DNA from: Nemertoderma westbladi
Taxonomy: Eukaryota; Xenacoelomorpha; Nemertodermatida; Nemertodermatidae
Assembly: GCA_032718475.1 (NCBI GenBank)
Contig: JAUCBJ010007296.1
Coordinates: 1-51,286 of the forward strand
DNA length: 51,286 bases
Reading direction: 5' to 3'
Below are positions 42,768-51,286 of the stretch, piece by piece; the first letter of the stretch is position 1, and each line of letters opens with the position of its first letter. Both the position numbers and the translations under genes were made by a program. Under the pieces are notes generated by a model, which saw nothing but the letters and a program-made list of their open reading frames with translations, was not told the origin of the DNA and did no database searches.

Positions 42768-43725
42768 CCGTCGAGTTCCCGAGCTGCTGGGCGAGTCCGA
42801 GGAACGAGCGGAGCTGACGGCGGTTCGTCGGGACCGGGAAGTAGCGGAGGTTGTCGGAGAGGGCCGGGTCGATCCGGTAGCGGCCGTGGGAGACCAGGTA
42901 GCCGCCTAACCGGACCTCGGCCTGTTTGAACTGGACCTTCGCCGTGTTTATGGAGATCGATGAGGCGTCGCAGGCGGCCAGGACGCGGGCCACCGCCTCG
43001 GAGTGCTCCTCCGCCGTGTCAGTGTAGATAATGATGTCTTCAATGATCCTCCCGATGTTTGGGATTCCTCGGAGGGCTTTATCCACATGGGCATTGAAGA
43101 CATCAGAGCTACCATGCCAACCCATCGGCATCCGGCGGTAGCGGAACTGGCCTCATGGCGTTACAAAGGTGGTCAGTCAGCGACTGGAGGAGCCCAACCC
43201 GACCTGGTGGAAGCCCTTGAGGTCGTCGAGCACCGATAAGACGCGGGCGGACGTTGGGATCCGGGAGATGACCTGGAAGGGAGCGGCGGAGTAGTAGGTG
43301 GGACGCACGGTGGCCTTATTGAGTTCCCGGAGGTCTACCGTGATCCGCACCTTGGTGGCGTCCTTCTTTTTGGTGACCACCATGGGGCTGAGCCACTCGG
43401 CAGGGTTCCGCTCGTCCGCGGCGGGCTCGAGGATTCCCATGGCGACCTGCTCGTCCAGCTCGCGGTTGAAGGCGGCCTCGAGGTTGATGGGGACGGCGCG
43501 GTTCGCGTAGGAGTTGGTGGGCCGGGCGCCCGGGTGGAGTTTGATTGTAATATCCCCCCCGGACATTACGCGGCATTTCCCCGATAGGGGGCGGGGGAAA
43601 CGCTGTTGTAGGGCCGCCCAAGCCGCGGTGTTGGTGTTGGTTGGCACCGTGGATGGCGGTGTGGGTGGTTCCGGGGGCGGCGGGGTTGCCTCCTCCCTGG
43701 GCGCCAATAGCGGGGGCGCGATCAT
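42768..43725 (-). pseudogene. pol: GC-rich Gypsy pol: reverse transcriptase (two in-frame TGA)
   Basis: RT blocks, in order: LHPGARPTNSYANRAVP, WLSPMVVTKKKDATKVRI, VLDDLKGFHQV, a segment with LTTF and FRYRRMPMGW, then RIIEDIIIYTDTAEEH and FLGLAQQLGN. Two TGA codons break the frame between 43120 and 43180, and a frameshift near 42768 moves the RNase H part to another frame. The catalytic box reads I-I-E-D where Y-x-D-D is usual (about 43027-43038). This may be a lineage variant rather than damage. A proline-rich spacer (about 43660-43725) precedes RT; the protease is not recognisable. Confidence 0.8.
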
Positions 43726-43882
43726 CTGGTAGGACCGTGGGGTGCGGCCGGGGGGTGGAGGTGGGCCGTCAGAGTAGCAGCCGCCACGGAGGATCGGGCT
43801 CTGGAGGATGGCCAGCAGGAAACAGGCCTTCCTCGACAGTAGCGGCTGTCAGCAGCCCGTCGATGACCCACACATCCGTGGT

Positions 43883-43947
43883 TGTGTAGTATCATCATAA
43901 CTACGCCTTTGGCCTGCTAGATGGCGTAGCTATGATGATACTACACA
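43883..43947. repeat. 65-bp palindrome related to the Gypsy LTR end
   Basis: TGTGTAGTATCATCATAACT, then ACGCC, pairs with GGCGTAGCTATGATGATACT, then ACACA, leaving a 15-nt loop with one mismatch in the stem. About 46 bp are the inverse complement of 40606-40656 with one difference. It could be an inverted LTR end or an independent hairpin MITE. Confidence 0.8.
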
Positions 43948-44265
43948 TGTATGACGGAATAATGTACTCATAACATGCAATAATATTTAATTGATAAAGT
44001 ATTACTTAGTTCTTGTCTTCTTGTATGCCAGTATGTTGTAGTTCTACATACTATTAATAAACTATATTTAGGCTACAATATTATAATATAATACAAAACA
44101 ATGCTCTCACATTTATTCTGCACAATATTCAATGGATAATAATATTATGTACTGGTAACGTCGAGATATATTTAATTCAGTAAGTCGTTAATTATTTTAT
44201 TATTAATTATTATTCGTGTCAGTGTCGTGATATTACAGCAGTATTAGGGTAGTATTAGATATGAC
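43948..44265. other. AT-rich spacer
   Basis: No gene or repeat was recognised. Confidence 0.5.
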
Positions 44266-44674
44266 TATGACTACGGGAGTCCATGCTGGGCTCTAACTGC
44301 TGAGGACACCAAATCTCTGGATGGCACATTCACAAGAATGCTACGCCGGGTTCATTGTGTCAAGTACAATGCACACATCTCCAACCAGACACTATATAAC
44401 ATTGGAGGTGTCTCTGGTTCCCCCAAGCTTGACACTAGAACAAAATCGCCTCCGCTTTGCAGGACATTGCTTTCGCCGTGAGGACCAGCCAGTGCATAAT
44501 CTTGTACTTTGGCAGCCTCATGGAGTGAATAAGCATGGTGGACAGCCCATGACTTTCTTGAGACGCATCTTAAAGGACACTGGCCTTAAAGATGCGGATG
44601 ATCTAGCAAATGTCATGGGTGATAGGGAGTTGTGGCGGTGCAATTTTGTTGACAAGCCGGCACAGCATTCTTAA
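44266..44674 (+). pseudogene. Non-LTR retrotransposon C-terminal fragment (frameshifted)
   Basis: One frame gives YGSPCWALTAEDTKSLDGTF and TRMLRR. Another frame then gives RLRFAGHCFRREDQPVHNLV and GDRELWR. This is the typical end of RTE/craniofacial-type non-LTR ORFs: a YG...W.L block, an LDG.YTRMLRR block, an RL.FAGHC.R block, then a D...L...M.DR..W block. The frame changes near 44440. The copy lies in the opposite orientation to the RTE-like copy at 11-15 kb and covers a part missing from it, so it could be another member of the same family. Confidence 0.75.
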
Positions 44675-45201
44675 AAATGCAGCTGCAATGCAGCATGCCG
44701 ATCCTAGTAGTAGTCCTAGTAGATATGACTTGCAGACTTGAACATTTCTAAATTATACTGCGCTGCAGAATAATTGTAATTTAATGTAAAACTAAAAGGA
44801 CTTAATTAATTCGAATAAATGCAAAACGGGGATCCGATAAACTAAACTGTACTCGCGGGTGTTGGCTGTTGGGATGTCTAAGAGCGAGGTAATCATTCGC
44901 ATTATTAACTGAGTCTGTCTAATTAGTGCCTCCCCCCTACCCCCACATCATGCAGAATAAATACGGTGGATACTGGGATAGCACTAGCGTCTACCAGATC
45001 TGCTAATTAGCCAACCTGCCTTTCCGTTTCCCTTCCCTGATCCTGAGATTCCTGACTCTCACAATCGACCTACATTACATTTCATTGTAACCTGTAAGTA
45101 CTTATACGTGGAGTTAGGGTGCAATTTTGTTTACTTCACGTTCACGTGCTGTAATAATAAAATATTAAACATAATTTAAATGAATCGAGCGACAATATTA
45201 T
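44675..45201. other. Spacer with no recognised gene
   Basis: AT-rich. No repeat or coding signature was noted. Confidence 0.5.
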
Positions 45202-46082
45202 GGGTGCGGGTCGATTCGCCCCTCGACCTTTTCGCCCCAAGTCGATTCGCCCCACATTTTAGGGGCATATGGACCTGGACCTGGGGCGAATCGACTTGGA
45301 CAGTTGACCGATTTCGCCCCACCTTCCAAGTCCATTCGCCCCAGATGATATTATTGAATGTTTTACTAATATTCTTTTTAGGTACCATACTGTAGAATAT
45401 TAGAAAGTGCAGAAGTACCAGATGATGACCAGAGGTTCACCATATCAATTTGTTTCACATGTAATTCATTATGTATGCTTCTAGGTCCGGGCGGGTTCGA
45501 ACCCTTGCCGAGCCACAAGAGTTCCCTATGGTTGCCACTGTTGCATGTGATGTGAGTCACGTGATTCAATATATCCTAGAAGCTTAAAAGGAAAGTAGAC
45601 AGAAACAACATTTGGATTTGCTTGATTTAGCCTACCTTATCAATTTGTTTCACATTATAAGATCTTGAGAAAATATTACGCGTAATCGGTTCAAAAGTGT
45701 TTGTAACAAGATTTCTACTGTAATTTATTGCAATAGATTGAAGATCTAAAAAACGCATAGGCCTAATCAAGGGTAAATGTGTTTGTAACAAGATTTATAC
45801 TGTAGGGTAATTTATTAGATTGAAGGTTCTAAAAAATATTACGCGTACAATCGAGGGTGTGTTTGTAACAAGATTTCAATATTGCACTTTCTAATATCAT
45901 TGTACTGTACCTAAAAAGAATATTAGTAAAACATTCAATAATATCATCTGGGGCGAATGGACTTGGAAGGTGGGGCGAATCAGTCAACTGTCCAAGTCGA
46001 TTCGCCCCAGGTCCATATGCCCCTAAAATGTTGGGCGAATCGACATGGGGCGAAAAGGTCGAGGGGCGAATCACCCGTACCC
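45202..46082. mobile_element. Foldback element with 200-bp arms of TCGATTCGCCCC motifs
   Basis: The arms 45202-45410 and 45884-46082 are inverted copies with few differences. Each arm has five to six copies of a (TCGATTCGCCCC)-like motif separated by short spacers, then an AT-rich part. The 470-bp middle holds three copies of TGTTTGTAACAAGATTT (about 45698, 45779, 45860). It also has a GGGTTCGAACCC B-box-like sequence at about 45492. No target duplication was found and nothing is encoded. Confidence 0.85.
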
Positions 46083-46893
46083 TTTTTTTATAAAAGATTT
46101 ACATTAAATAGGTATGACCTACAATTGCGCGGTGTAATTCATTTTATATTTAAACATAAACATGTTCAATCAAGCTAATACTGTACTAGGTAGTTTGCTT
46201 TACTATGCTATGCACACTTAGTCGTACTGTATAATGTAATAATATCATCACTAATAATAATTTACAATTAAATGCCAAAGTGCCTTTTGGGAACTGTTAA
46301 GAAATCATACTACAGTTCCCCAAAAGCACTCTGACGTTTTGGCATTTACTCTGGTTGCAATTATTTAGGTACCTCAGTACCTCTGGGTTACAGCCAGGCT
46401 TTTCTAACCAAAACAATAATACGATCATTATACAGGTTGTTATACCGCGATTGGAGGAAAGGAACTATGACTACAATGCTATTGAAAATTTATACTACAA
46501 ATGAAGACCATAATTTTACGACAGTGCTACAGTACACATACATAGTAAAGGAGCTGGTTACAGATTGAAACAGTTGAAACGAATCAAAACAATAAACGAG
46601 AGCTAGTAATATTGTAGAATAGAAAATAAAATTTAATTGAGAATAAAAATCGACTACTGGAACTCTGAAAAGCCTGGAGGCCCCGAAACAGGATAGTTGT
46701 AGGCCTACTGTTGTATAATTATTCTCTAGTTTATGTTTTTCATGCTGTATAAATAAAATGGACTGTTCTACAGTACAACTAGGCCTATGATACCAAATAC
46801 CGTTAGGTACTGATGGCCTAAGAGTACAGCAGTAGAGATACCGGTTCCCTGGAAACAAAATAAAAAAACTGACAAAAAACGTCAAAACACCAC
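46083..46893. other. Spacer with small repeats
   Basis: It holds the second palindromic MITE copy (46270-46347) and two minus-strand copies of the dispersed TTTATTGTTTTGGTT motif. No gene was seen. Confidence 0.55.
46270..46347. mobile_element. Short palindromic MITE, copy 2
   Basis: AAATGCCAAAGTGCCTTTTG, plus GGAACTGT, pairs with the inverted 3' half ending ACGTTTTGGCATTT. It is the inverse complement of the copy at 40324-40411. Confidence 0.75.
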
Positions 46894-47384
46894 AATTTCT
46901 TCTACGGTGGTGATTTTGAGCCACTTTGTTCTTTTTTCAAAGGTTCGTGAATTTTTGCTTTCCAGTTTTCTGCAAATATGAAAAGCAAAAAGTTTATTAG
47001 TGGTTTTTACTTTCTCCTTTTTAGACAGTTAGAAATGTGTAAAGCAAAAAGTTTACTTAGATATATTATAGTTTTTGCTTTCTCGTTTTCAGAAATATGA
47101 AAAACAAAACGTCTATTACCGGTATTTACTAGCGTCCAGCTGACCTACATACTGTCCTATAGCAATGGGTCTAGCCTATTAAAATATTACACATTTCTGA
47201 AAAGGAGAAAGCAAAAACGAATAACAGAATAATACACTTTTTGCTTTACATATTTCAGAAAAGGAGAAAGCAAAAGCTAATAATTAACATTTTGCTTTTC
47301 ATATATGCTGATCTGCGTTAAACTGTAAAGCAAAAACTCAACGAAAGAACGAAGTGGCCCAAATTCACCACCGAAATCTTCTTA
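46894..47384. mobile_element. Foldback element with GGAGAAAGCAAAA internal repeats
   Basis: The outer arms match as inverted repeats (ATTTCTTCTACGGTGGTGAT, then GAGCCACTTTGTTCTTT, against the opposite strand of 47330-47384). Inside, the motif TTTTGCTTT..CATATTTCAG with AAAAGGAGAAAGCAAAA recurs in both orientations. Confidence 0.7.
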
Positions 47385-47403
47385 GCAGCTCAGTCTATTC
47401 CTT

Positions 47404-49119
47404 CCTGTATTCAATGATACAGATTTGAATTTACCGCCAAAATATAGGTGGCAGATCTGATCTGCCACCCTTTCCAGTACAAATTATATGTGTTTCAATC
47501 ATTTAGAATTTCCTGGGCTATGGAACAGGGTGGCACCTTTTAGGGACTTTGTGTGTTAAAATCTAAGCATCTTTGGCTGAAGTAAGCATAAGCCTGTAAG
47601 CTGAAGCTGAAGGTTCACCCAGCTGACCGGAAGGTCACTCACTGTGTATTTGTGACGTCAGCACGTCAGAATCGGGAATCAGCTGATCAGGGGAACTGGA
47701 ATCAGACCACGAAGTATTGCAAGAGTGATAAGAGAGAGTAGGACAGGACGACCAGTGCAGAACTGCAGAATGCTAATGCAGTCAGGCAGTACACAGGTAC
47801 AGCTGTACAGAAGTGCAGTAGCAGTACAGCAGTTAGTCCTTTAGTCTGTCTGTCAGTCATTCATTATTCTGCAGTTCTGTCAGGTACCGGTACCCTAATT
47901 CTGAGTGCTGGCTGGCTCGTAACCTCGTACTACAGTACTAGGCCTAGCTGTTAGGCCTATAGTACAGTATACCCAGGGATGGTTAAAACCTAATTTTTAA
48001 AAAAACAAAATTAGGTTTTTTCTTTAATTGAATAAAACCTTATAAAACCTAATAAAACCTAATAAAACCTAATAAAACCTAATAAAACCTAAATTTTCAT
48101 ACAAAAATTAAGAAATCTTTCGAGAACCAATGACTTAATTGCTGTTTTGAAGGTTGTAACACCCACTAAATCGACCATTGCGGTTTCATTGCGCCTATTC
48201 TCAAGTCTGTGAAGCAATTGCAAGTATGACTTATTAACTTATAATAATCTCACCAAACTATGGCAAAACTATCGTACACGTACAGTACTGCGTACTGCAG
48301 TTAGCCCCAAGACGTTACAGAAGGGTGTTGTTATTCTTTTTATGGGTGTAACTCGAAAAATCAACCCTCATTACCGATGGAATAAAAACTTTCACCCCCG
48401 GGATTACATTTTTCAAAAACATTTTAAGTCAGTAAGTGATTACATTTGCAAATTAGCTGAAATACTAACAGGAATTTATTAGACTGTTAGATGTATTAAA
48501 TTACCGTACCGCTATAGGCCTATGTCATAATTATTATACAATGGAATACCAGTAATGGATTCCAATTCCATATTTATCAGTATTTCCAAACCAACTCCAA
48601 AAGTTGAATTTTAAAAAAAGTTGAATTTTAAACCCTTCTCCAAAAGTTGAATTTTAAAAAATAAAGTTTAAATTTCAACTCAGTTGTAAATAGAACTCCC
48701 CGACTGGATAATCTGCTAATGTCTAATCGAACCGTCTTTGAAGGTCTAGCACTCTAGCACACAACGAAATGTGAGGTTTTTCCCCCATCGCATACCCAAT
48801 AATTAGGCCAACGGATTGCACTCTCGTGGCAGACTGGAATAAAACCCAATAAAACCTAATAAAACCTAATAATTTTTACACTAGGTTTTTTATTAAAACC
48901 TAATAATAAAACCTAATATTAAAACCTAATTGCCATCCCTGAGTATACCGGTACCGATAGACAAGTCCCTAAAAGGTGCCACCCTGCTCCATAGCGCGGG
49001 AAATTCAAATGATTTGAAAGACATGTTTTTTGTACTGGAAAGGGTAGCAGATCAGATCTGCCACAGTGCCACCTATATTTTGGCGGTAAATTCAAATCTG
49101 TTTTAACATTGAATACATG
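47404..49119. mobile_element. Long inverted-repeat element hosting hAT copy B
   Basis: The arms 47404-47549 and 48964-49119 are inverted copies containing TTGAATTTACCGCCAAAATA, TAGGTGGCA and GGGTGGCACCTTTTAGGGAC. The left arm has a perfect GGTGGCAGATC-T-GATCTGCCACC hairpin at 47450-47470. The hAT-like copy B lies just inside the right arm. Confidence 0.75.
47974..48941. mobile_element. hAT-like element, copy B
   Basis: Same termini as copy A, in inverse orientation, with an 8-bp duplication AGTATACC at 47966-47973 and 48942-48949. At 968 bp it lacks two central segments of copy A, so it looks like an internal-deletion derivative. Confidence 0.92.
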
Positions 49120-49212
49120 AATAGAGTAAGACTACTGTAATTCATTGAATCAGAATAAATTATTTCTTATCGGTTCAACTCACTCATCCGTCGTTGTTGT
49201 TGTTTTATCTAT

Positions 49213-49612
49213 TCTGGGACTTAGAGCAGCACGTGAACAACTAAGCTGACTGGTTAACTAGACTGGGGCTTCGAGCAGCACGTGAACAACTAAGCTGACT
49301 GGTTAACTAGTCTGGGGCTTCGAGCAGCACGTGAACAACTAAGCTGAATAGTTAACTAGTACTGTATGGGACTTCGAGTAGCACGTGAACGACTAAGCTG
49401 ACTGGTCAACTAGTCTGGGACTTCAAGCAGCACGTGAACAACTAAGCTGACTGGTTAGCTAGTCTGGGACTTCGAGCAGCACGTGAACAACTAAGCTGAC
49501 TGTTTAAATATTCTGGGGCTTCGAGCAGCACGTGTACAATTAAGCTGACTGGTTAACTAGTCTGGGACTTCGAGCTGCACGTGAACAATTAAGCTGATTG
49601 GTTAACTGCTAA
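49213..49612. repeat. 49-bp tandem array with CACGTG in every unit
   Basis: Eight units contain CTGGGGCTTCGAGCAGCACG, then TGAACAACTAAGCTGACTGG and TTAACTAGT. CACGTG is kept in all eight, including the one whose neighbouring bases changed (about 49531). An inverted unit starts at 51234. Confidence 0.9.
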
Positions 49613-49871
49613 ACTGACTACTACAGTAAGAAATTTACAGTATGAAGTCTACTGCCCTAGCTCCTTGATCTTTTAGTACGTACCAACGTACATACTGTGT
49701 ACAGTGTACAGTTTGTAATGGAAATATGATAATTCTGTAATTTGAATCAACCGCCAAAAAAATATCAATTTACAGCGCCTATCAATCATCTATCTACTTA
49801 AAATCTACTATTAATATACTAGGTATAAAGTCTATAATTGTTATAATTATAATGTTCTGATGTAATTAGAA

Positions 49872-50702
49872 GTGATACAAGCAAATAATAAATGTTCTTT
49901 ACATTCTACTGATAGAAGATCCAAATCCACCGACCACCCCCCCCCCCCCCCTCCCCCCCCCCCCCCCCCCCCCTCCTCAATTTTCAATTTCGGCCCGAAG
50001 TCCCAGACTATGCATATAGGATACGACAACCCTTGCCTTCCATATCAACTTGGTGATCACATTCTAGAACGGACATCCAAAGAAAGAGACCTTGGTGTTA
50101 TATTCCAAAATGACCTTTCATTCGGCCACCATATTGCAACGATCGTGAAAAAAGCAAACCGTACTCTTGGATTAATATATCGGACATTCAAGCACCTGGA
50201 TGGGGATATCTTCATCAGTCTCTACAAAGCCCTCGTACGACCAACACTGGAGTATGCCTCCACCGTCTGGTCGCCACATCGGATCGGAGAGACACGGCTG
50301 ATTGAATCAGTCCAACGGCGAGCTACTCGGTTAGTAGCCAACCTGCGAGACACACCGTACCCTCTTCGCTTGCGGCAACTGGGCCTCCCGACCCTCGAGT
50401 ATCGTCGCCACCGCGCTGACCTCGTCCAGGTCTATCGGTATCTGTCGGGTCTTGAGTCAGTCGACCATCTATTTACTCTCTCCTCCAGCAGTACTCGCGG
50501 CCATTCCCTAAAACTCCAGAAACCACGTGCGAGATTACTCCAACGGAACTCTACCTTCCACTTCCGGGTCATTGACCCATGGAATGCACTGACCGATAAT
50601 ATAGTCACCTCACCCTCGCTAAACACCTTCAAATCCAGGCTGAACACTCATTATAAACATTTACCCCTGAAATTCACCCCCTCGTGGTGGAACCTCACAT
50701 AA
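49872..50702 (+). pseudogene. CR1/L2-like non-LTR retrotransposon, C-terminal RT fragment
   Basis: From about 49976 the frame encodes the region after the RT palm of CR1/L2-type elements: TMHIGYDNPC, a KERDLGVIFQNDLSF block, KKANRTLGLIYRTFKH, ALVRPTLEYASTVWSP, ESVQRRATRLV and LGLPTLEYRRHRADLV. The end WNALTDNIVTSPSLNTFKSR is also typical. The RT catalytic box and endonuclease are absent, so the copy is 5'-truncated. The upstream polyproline part of the open frame is only a translated C-homopolymer (49937-49973), so the nominal start is not a true start. It is flanked by inverted copies of a 49-bp repeat. Confidence 0.8.
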
Positions 50703-51233
50703 TCCACTTATTACCTGCATTAATAATCACCAACTTTTATTCATCACATTAACGTTGTTTTATCTATCATATATTTTAAAATTTTTTAATTACAACACCA
50801 ACTTTCATTCGTTGTTTTATCATATATTTTTTATATTTTTAATTAATTTTATTTCATTTTTTAACAAACCTTTTTTACAAACGAGGTTTTAAATAATCTC
50901 TATGAATTCAAAGATATGTTATACCTATTATATGTAAAACCTTTTAGTGTAATCTACTGATCCTCCAATTTTTATTCAACATATAATTATTTTACTTAGA
51001 GGTTAAACTTTTTTTTTTAACTATTATTCGCGAACTAGTAGTTTTAACCAGATTTTAACCATTACATATGCTATTTTAAATATAATTTATGTAGTTCTAA
51101 CATAACTTATTTACATATATCAACGTACTTAGATTTATTTTGTATTATTGTTCGATTGTTGATTTTACTTGTACAGGTTCAACAAGCTTAGGCTTTCTAA
51201 TACCTTAAACATTAAACATAAACATTAAACATA
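50703..51233. other. AT-rich DNA after the CR1-like fragment
   Basis: Probably 3' flank of the retroelement. A short AAACATTAAACAT direct repeat lies at about 51207-51233. No gene was seen. Confidence 0.5.
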
Positions 51234-51286
51234 AACTAGTTAACCAGTCAGCTTAGTTGTTCACGTGCTGCTCGAAGCCCCAGAAT
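51234..51286 (-). repeat. Inverted unit of the 49-bp array at the window edge
   Basis: The sequence is the inverse complement of the units at 49213-49612, including CACGTG. The window ends inside it, so the extent is unknown. Confidence 0.9.

Larger units (their letters stand above)
40606..43882 (-). mobile_element. GC-rich Ty3/Gypsy retrotransposon, 5' end missing
   Basis: A second Gypsy-type pol lies on the minus strand, in RT, RNase H, integrase order, much richer in GC than its surroundings. A polypurine tract (40658-40668 on the minus strand) is followed by TGTGTAGTATCATCATAACT, a likely 3' LTR start. No gag, no complete protease and no direct 5' LTR are present. The 5' side stops at a palindrome that repeats the LTR start in the opposite direction. 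Frameshifts and stops show it is dead. Confidence 0.82.

Noticed and set aside
42003-42930. Plus-strand open frames in the GC-rich block
   Set aside because: They are antisense shadows of the minus-strand Gypsy pol. The high GC content removes stops.
45480-45570. tRNA gene at the GGGTTCGAACCC box
   Set aside because: Only a palindromic B-box-like sequence is present. I could not place an A box and stems at proper spacing.
46490-46924. 144-codon minus-strand open frame
   Set aside because: It has no domain similarity, overlaps a dispersed motif and the arm of a foldback element, and lacks splice or composition support.
49872-49975. Polyproline N-terminus of the open frame at 49872
   Set aside because: It is a translated C homopolymer upstream of a 5'-truncated CR1-like fragment, not a real protein start.

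Overview
The window is nuclear DNA from a metazoan, probably a marine deuterostome invertebrate. The signs are AT-rich intergenic DNA, a gene with spliceosomal introns, metazoan gene families (a START-domain phosphatidylcholine transfer protein, a TRIM-type RING/B-box protein and a ceramide-synthase-family protein), and a wide mix of LTR, non-LTR, Penelope-like and DNA transposons. Nothing in the sequence fixes the species.

Three host genes are supported. A 400-residue intronless ceramide-synthase-like membrane protein (17366-18568, +) has lost the catalytic histidines of the Lag1 motif but carries a textbook homeodomain recognition helix. A 688-residue single-exon RING/B-box/coiled-coil TRIM protein lies at 21412-23478 (+). 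A four-exon PCTP/STARD2-like lipid transfer gene lies on the minus strand (exons between 39054 and 35368). Its last codons run into the edge of a large 18-bp satellite.

Layout: 1-6.3 kb is mostly unannotated, with a broken Penelope-like GIY-YIG fragment, a reverse-transcriptase remnant, a 22-bp tandem array, a tRNA-derived SINE and a MITE. 6.3-11.4 kb is a Ty3/Gypsy retrotransposon on the minus strand with damaged protease and RT active sites. 11.4-15.5 kb is a minus-strand RTE-like element split by a DNA element that holds a 1.8-kb G-quadruplex-prone minisatellite. 17.4-23.5 kb holds the two plus-strand genes, separated by a TA-flanked element containing a 51-bp array. 26.2-35.3 kb is an 18-bp satellite of roughly 400 units, open in all six frames. 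It is interrupted by one hAT-like insertion with a clean 8-bp target duplication, which itself carries a SINE and a Harbinger-like MITE. 35.4-39.1 kb is the PCTP gene, with a hAT element in intron 1. 39.7-51.3 kb is a transposon graveyard: several foldback elements, a GC-rich broken Gypsy copy, a second copy of the intron-1 hAT in opposite orientation, a CR1-like fragment and a 49-bp array with CACGTG motifs.

The genes do not form an operon. The PCTP-like and ceramide-synthase-like genes both belong to lipid families, but nothing in the sequence links their regulation. The strongest candidate for something new is the ceramide-synthase-like protein. The next is the satellite, which seems to have supplied coding sequence to the end of the PCTP gene.
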